Below, piece by piece: positions 61,346-64,000 of a DNA stretch of 64,000 nucleotides. A model generated the notes under the pieces. The model made no database searches, was not told where the DNA came from, and saw only the letters and a program-made list of their open reading frames with translations. Every line of letters starts with the position of its first letter. Position 1 is the stretch's first letter. This DNA is from a gamma proteobacterium symbiont of Stewartia floridana (GTDB taxonomy: Bacteria > Pseudomonadota > Gammaproteobacteria > Chromatiales > Chromatiaceae). Both the position numbers and the translations under genes were made by a program. The DNA is taken from the NCBI GenBank assembly GCA_003676145.1, contig NAUB01000025.1, positions 62,001-126,000 of the forward strand. The letters are read 5' to 3'.

Positions 61346-62728
61346 TTATTGTCCAATACCCAATGATGGATAATCTATTGGTTGACTCCAGCTCAATTGC
61401 CGCTTCTTTCTGATTAGATCGGCTCCTTCACCCGCACCAATCATTAAGTATTGTCCCGCTTCACATATGTGCGAAAACTGTCCTTTATCTGGCATATCCC
61501 TGTAACGCTCATCCCCTGATACCTGTACACGCTTATAACAATACCCACCCGACATACCTTTACGTGCGTTGATGCAACCAGGGGAGATCAACAATCCTGG
61601 TTTACCATCCACCATGGTATTCAGTGCCTTAGCCACTGCCTCGCGCCTCAATATAAAGTCGTTGGTTGGCGCAGGTTCCGCCGGTATCCCGTTTGCCTGT
61701 AGTATCTCGAAAGGGGTTGTTTCATCTGTTTGCGCCCTTTGGTCTCCCGCAGGATCTCCATAGATTCGGAACTCAAAATCTCGGTATCTCTCCCTTAGTA
61801 TCTTCCCTAACACCTCTGAAAACCGCAGTGCGCCCATGTCTTTTGTCACTACTTCCTCGATCCACATCCACCGCCCATCACCTAGACGCTGTGCAATCAT
61901 CGCCGCCGGGGTGAGGCCGAAATCAATCCCTATGTATATAGGTTCCTCATCAATCGGCTTCAGGTCTTCTTTTGCTACATGGACTTGATCATTGAATTCT
62001 GGGTATACAGGCTTACCATCTGATACATAGCCATAATTCCCATGGACGTAAATATCTATCCATTGCTTGTTCTTACCTTGCATGAGCCGATCATAGTAAG
62101 AGGACGGTAAGTTCTCGATATTCTCTGCCTCACCACTCAAACCTGACGGTTGCTTGAATATCCGCCACTCATTAGGCCGCTCTTCCTCGAACAACTGATA
62201 CCACCAGTGATCAACATCTGGTGGGTTCGTATCCAGAATGACGCCATACCAGGTTGGTCCTCCGTCGCGTTTAGCCGGATATCTGCCTACGCGCCCTTGT
62301 AGCATGTCTATGACGGCTCTAGGTATCTCCTTTGCTTCATTGACCCATGCTCCAGTCAGCTCTAGTGATAATAACTTTTTAACGTCTTCAGGGCGGTCTA
62401 ATGCCCTAAACAGGAACTCAGCATCTATGGTGCTGGTCTTGATATGGAATGACATATTCTGAGCATTCCAATCGCCAATTCTGTCACTTACCCAGTCGAA
62501 AAACGTCCTAACTGAGGTATCATTAAGTTCTCTGTAGACATTACGAATGATTGCCCATCGTGTCCTTCGTACACCATCCTTGCCTGGTTCCTGTTCGTTC
62601 GCTCTTCTGAAAAGCTCACTCACCATAGCGGAACTCTTGCCGCTACCAATCGGCCCCATAACACCACGCATAAAGTCATCTGACTTGTGAAACTCCTTCA
62701 GCGTTGGTGATGCTATGTAATCAACCAT
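61346..62728 (-). CDS. Phage terminase large subunit
   Basis: 460-aa packaging motor/nuclease. Walker A GPIGSGKSS at 25-33, Walker B-like TGAWVNEAKEI, and the nuclease domain beginning at IGIDFGLTPAAMI with the first acidic metal ligand; a further acidic site is in RIYGDPAGDQR. The ATG at 62728 is preferred over the 62758 in-frame start: it overlaps the small subunit gene by only 8 bp. It packs DNA into empty heads with the small subunit and portal. Confidence 0.9.
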   Translation of the reverse strand: MVDYIASPTLKEFHKSDDFMRGVMGPIGSGKSSAMVSELFRRANEQEPGKDGVRRTRWAIIRNVYRELNDTSVRTFFDWVSDRIGDWNAQNMSFHIKTSTIDAEFLFRALDRPEDVKKLLSLELTGAWVNEAKEIPRAVIDMLQGRVGRYPAKRDGGPTWYGVILDTNPPDVDHWWYQLFEEERPNEWRIFKQPSGLSGEAENIENLPSSYYDRLMQGKNKQWIDIYVHGNYGYVSDGKPVYPEFNDQVHVAKEDLKPIDEEPIYIGIDFGLTPAAMIAQRLGDGRWMWIEEVVTKDMGALRFSEVLGKILRERYRDFEFRIYGDPAGDQRAQTDETTPFEILQANGIPAEPAPTNDFILRREAVAKALNTMVDGKPGLLISPGCINARKGMSGGYCYKRVQVSGDERYRDMPDKGQFSHICEAGQYLMIGAGEGADLIRKKRQLSWSQPIDYPSLGIGQ

Positions 62729-62990
62729 CAAACACCATATTGAACACGAATGGTTCACCTTTGCCTTGTGATACCTCTAGTGCTTTCCGCTTAGGCTCTA
62801 TGTACTGAGATACTTCCTTATGCGCTTGGAACCTCAATTCTCTTGGTGCCTCTTCATCATTGGCAATTTCAGCCATTGCAAGCACAGGATGGTAATCAGG
62901 GAATCTTTCACGCAAAGCATCCAACAAGGGCTGTTTATCCTTGTTTGGAGTTCCTGCCTGCCGTCCGCCAGTTTTCTTACCCTTTGCCAT
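62721..62990 (-). CDS. Probable phage terminase small subunit
   Basis: 89 aa. It opens with GKKTGGRQAGTPNKDKQ, a basic motif common in small phage DNA-binding proteins next to terL, followed by a helical part (RERFPDYHPVLAMAEIAND). Position directly before terL with an 8-bp overlap supports the small-subunit role. It is shorter than most small subunits. Confidence 0.7.
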   Translation of the reverse strand: MAKGKKTGGRQAGTPNKDKQPLLDALRERFPDYHPVLAMAEIANDEEAPRELRFQAHKEVSQYIEPKRKALEVSQGKGEPFVFNMVFDG

Positions 62991-63022
62991 CTACTTTATC
63001 TACCTTAGAAACTCACAAATCC

Positions 63023-63862
63023 CTACATGTCAGATTTATCGAGAATTTTACGCACTCTGATTGTTGTAGCCTCGATCCCATGTGGACGCTCTCTTAGTAC
63101 CCGTAACTCTTCCGGTGTATAATTAGTTGTATTTCGTTTACGGCTCTTTACCCGCGCCTTTACCTTCGCCTTCTTAGCTCGCTGCTCTGCAAGTACCGCA
63201 TTCCGTATCAGCTTAATCTGTCGGTGGTCAACGATTCCATTGATCTCGGTATCTGTAAAACCGTTCTTTTTCAGGTAGGAATTGATCTTCTGGGCTTCTC
63301 TTGCTCTTACTTTTTCATCCTTCCAGGCAGGAATAACACTCAATAACTTCGCCTGCTCATTCTGGATATACTCATTCATCTGCTGAGCAGACTTCTGTCT
63401 ATGAGTGTCTTTTAGTTTGTTGGCTTCCTGACTGATATAGGCTTCTTGCTTGGCAAGTGTATTAAAGCGAATTTGAAAATCTTGTTGCTGTGCCGCGAAT
63501 TCTGCAGGATCATCCCTTCGAAGCTCTCCCCAGTTGATCCTGTTATATTCAGCCTCTGCCATTGCACGCTCTTTGTAAGCGTTACCGATCATGGTCTCTA
63601 ATTGTTCACGCTGAGGGCTACTATAGGTCTGGACACTAGAAGAGGGCTGATCCCAATCAGGATCATCATCAATTAAATCTTCGCTATCACTTACCTGATC
63701 CTCACCTGGCAAAGAGATTTTCTCTTTGATGCGTTCATGTAATTCATCTTTACTAAGAATCTTCTTATTGCTTACTAGATCAATCTGTTCACGTTGGGGT
63801 TCAGGTTGACTTGCCTCAGCATTTTCGATAGAGTCTTGAATGATATCTGCCATTTCGCCCAT
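63023..63862 (-). CDS. Probable phage scaffolding-like protein
   Basis: 279 aa. The ATG at 63862 has an ideal ribosome site (aaggagg); the frame runs 22 codons further upstream. Acidic N-terminal part (SDSEDLIDDDPDWDQ), a coiled-coil middle (RAMAEAEYNRINWGELRRDD) with AEFAAQQQDFQIRFN, and a basic C-terminus (KAKVKARVKSRKRN). The IPAWKDE...YLKKNGFTDTEINGIVDHR pattern resembles proteins named as phage scaffolds. The missing capsid gene right after it weakens the call. Confidence 0.5.
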   Translation of the reverse strand: MGEMADIIQDSIENAEASQPEPQREQIDLVSNKKILSKDELHERIKEKISLPGEDQVSDSEDLIDDDPDWDQPSSSVQTYSSPQREQLETMIGNAYKERAMAEAEYNRINWGELRRDDPAEFAAQQQDFQIRFNTLAKQEAYISQEANKLKDTHRQKSAQQMNEYIQNEQAKLLSVIPAWKDEKVRAREAQKINSYLKKNGFTDTEINGIVDHRQIKLIRNAVLAEQRAKKAKVKARVKSRKRNTTNYTPEELRVLRERPHGIEATTIRVRKILDKSDM

Positions 63863-63928
63863 GTCGGCCTCCTTAAATTTTACCCCCCGAGTATAACAAC
63901 TCTTTTTTTTCGGCCTGACATAAGACAA

Positions 63929-64000
63929 CTATCCCATGTTGATGATTCTTATATATTGCTCCTTCGATCTCGGCATTCTCCCGCCTACAACAAAAACAGC
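63929..64000 (-). CDS. 3' end of an unidentified phage gene (cut by window edge)
   Basis: The reverse frame is open from the right edge to a stop at 63929-63931 and gives 23 residues (ending QYIRIINMG). Too short to identify; it may be the tail end of an upstream morphogenesis gene. Confidence 0.3.
   Translation of the reverse strand, partial: AVFVVGGRMPRSKEQYIRIINMG

Overview
The window reads as the chromosome of a Gram-negative gammaproteobacterium. The evidence is the lipid A/KDO block (exbB-exbD-lpxK-ycaR-kdsB behind comEC), a class I FbaB aldolase close to the enterobacterial type, an RND efflux pair, a type II secretion (T2SS) operon and an OprD-like porin. By eye the host part is moderately GC-rich and the last 10 kb is clearly more AT-rich. 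A free-living or symbiotic environmental (Chromatiales-like) species is plausible, but no taxonomic marker such as rRNA is present. I saw no tRNA, rRNA, CRISPR array, intact insertion sequence or integrase.

Layout. 1-5236: comEC (cut by the window edge), exbB, exbD, lpxK, ycaR, kdsB, all forward and nearly overlapping. 5576-7187: a soluble NarX-type histidine kinase facing a NarL-type response regulator. 7194-7750: a long leader with several terminator-like elements and a structured RNA candidate that shares sequence blocks with the c-di-GMP-I riboswitch. 7751-27792: a forward cluster with a 2004-aa beta-helix exoprotein, three consecutive multicopper-oxidase-type proteins, a one-TM protein, a seven-repeat Calx-beta protein with a GlyGly-CTERM-like tail, a His-rich SCO protein, a cytochrome c/substrate-binding fusion, and a membrane sensor kinase with a decayed ATPase domain. 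27838-37538: HtrA-like protease, small protein, RND pump and adaptor, two alpha/beta hydrolases, fbaB and a small protein. 37794-40694: subtilisin-like protease with three Calx-beta domains. 41180-51291: T2SS operon gspD-E-F-H-I-J-K-L-M plus a GspC-like gene, with no gspG. 51536-52876: OprD-like porin. 52877-54268: gene-poor, decayed DNA with a tyrosine-phosphatase remnant. 54269-64000: prophage, with two forward accessory genes, a short regulatory pair, and a reverse-strand morphogenesis module (scaffold-like, TerS, TerL, virion proteins) running off the right edge.

Most interesting system: the 7.7-27.8 kb cluster. The three multicopper-oxidase-type products have about two cupredoxin domains each. 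Copper-ligand motifs are split: a complete type 1 site plus half of a trinuclear site is in the first protein, and the other half-site is in the second. The simplest reading is one six-domain, MnxG/ceruloplasmin-like oxidase divided over three exported polypeptides, with a SCO copper chaperone, a cytochrome-linked periplasmic receptor and large surface proteins alongside. The substrate (Mn(II), Fe(II) or an organic compound) cannot be read from the sequence.
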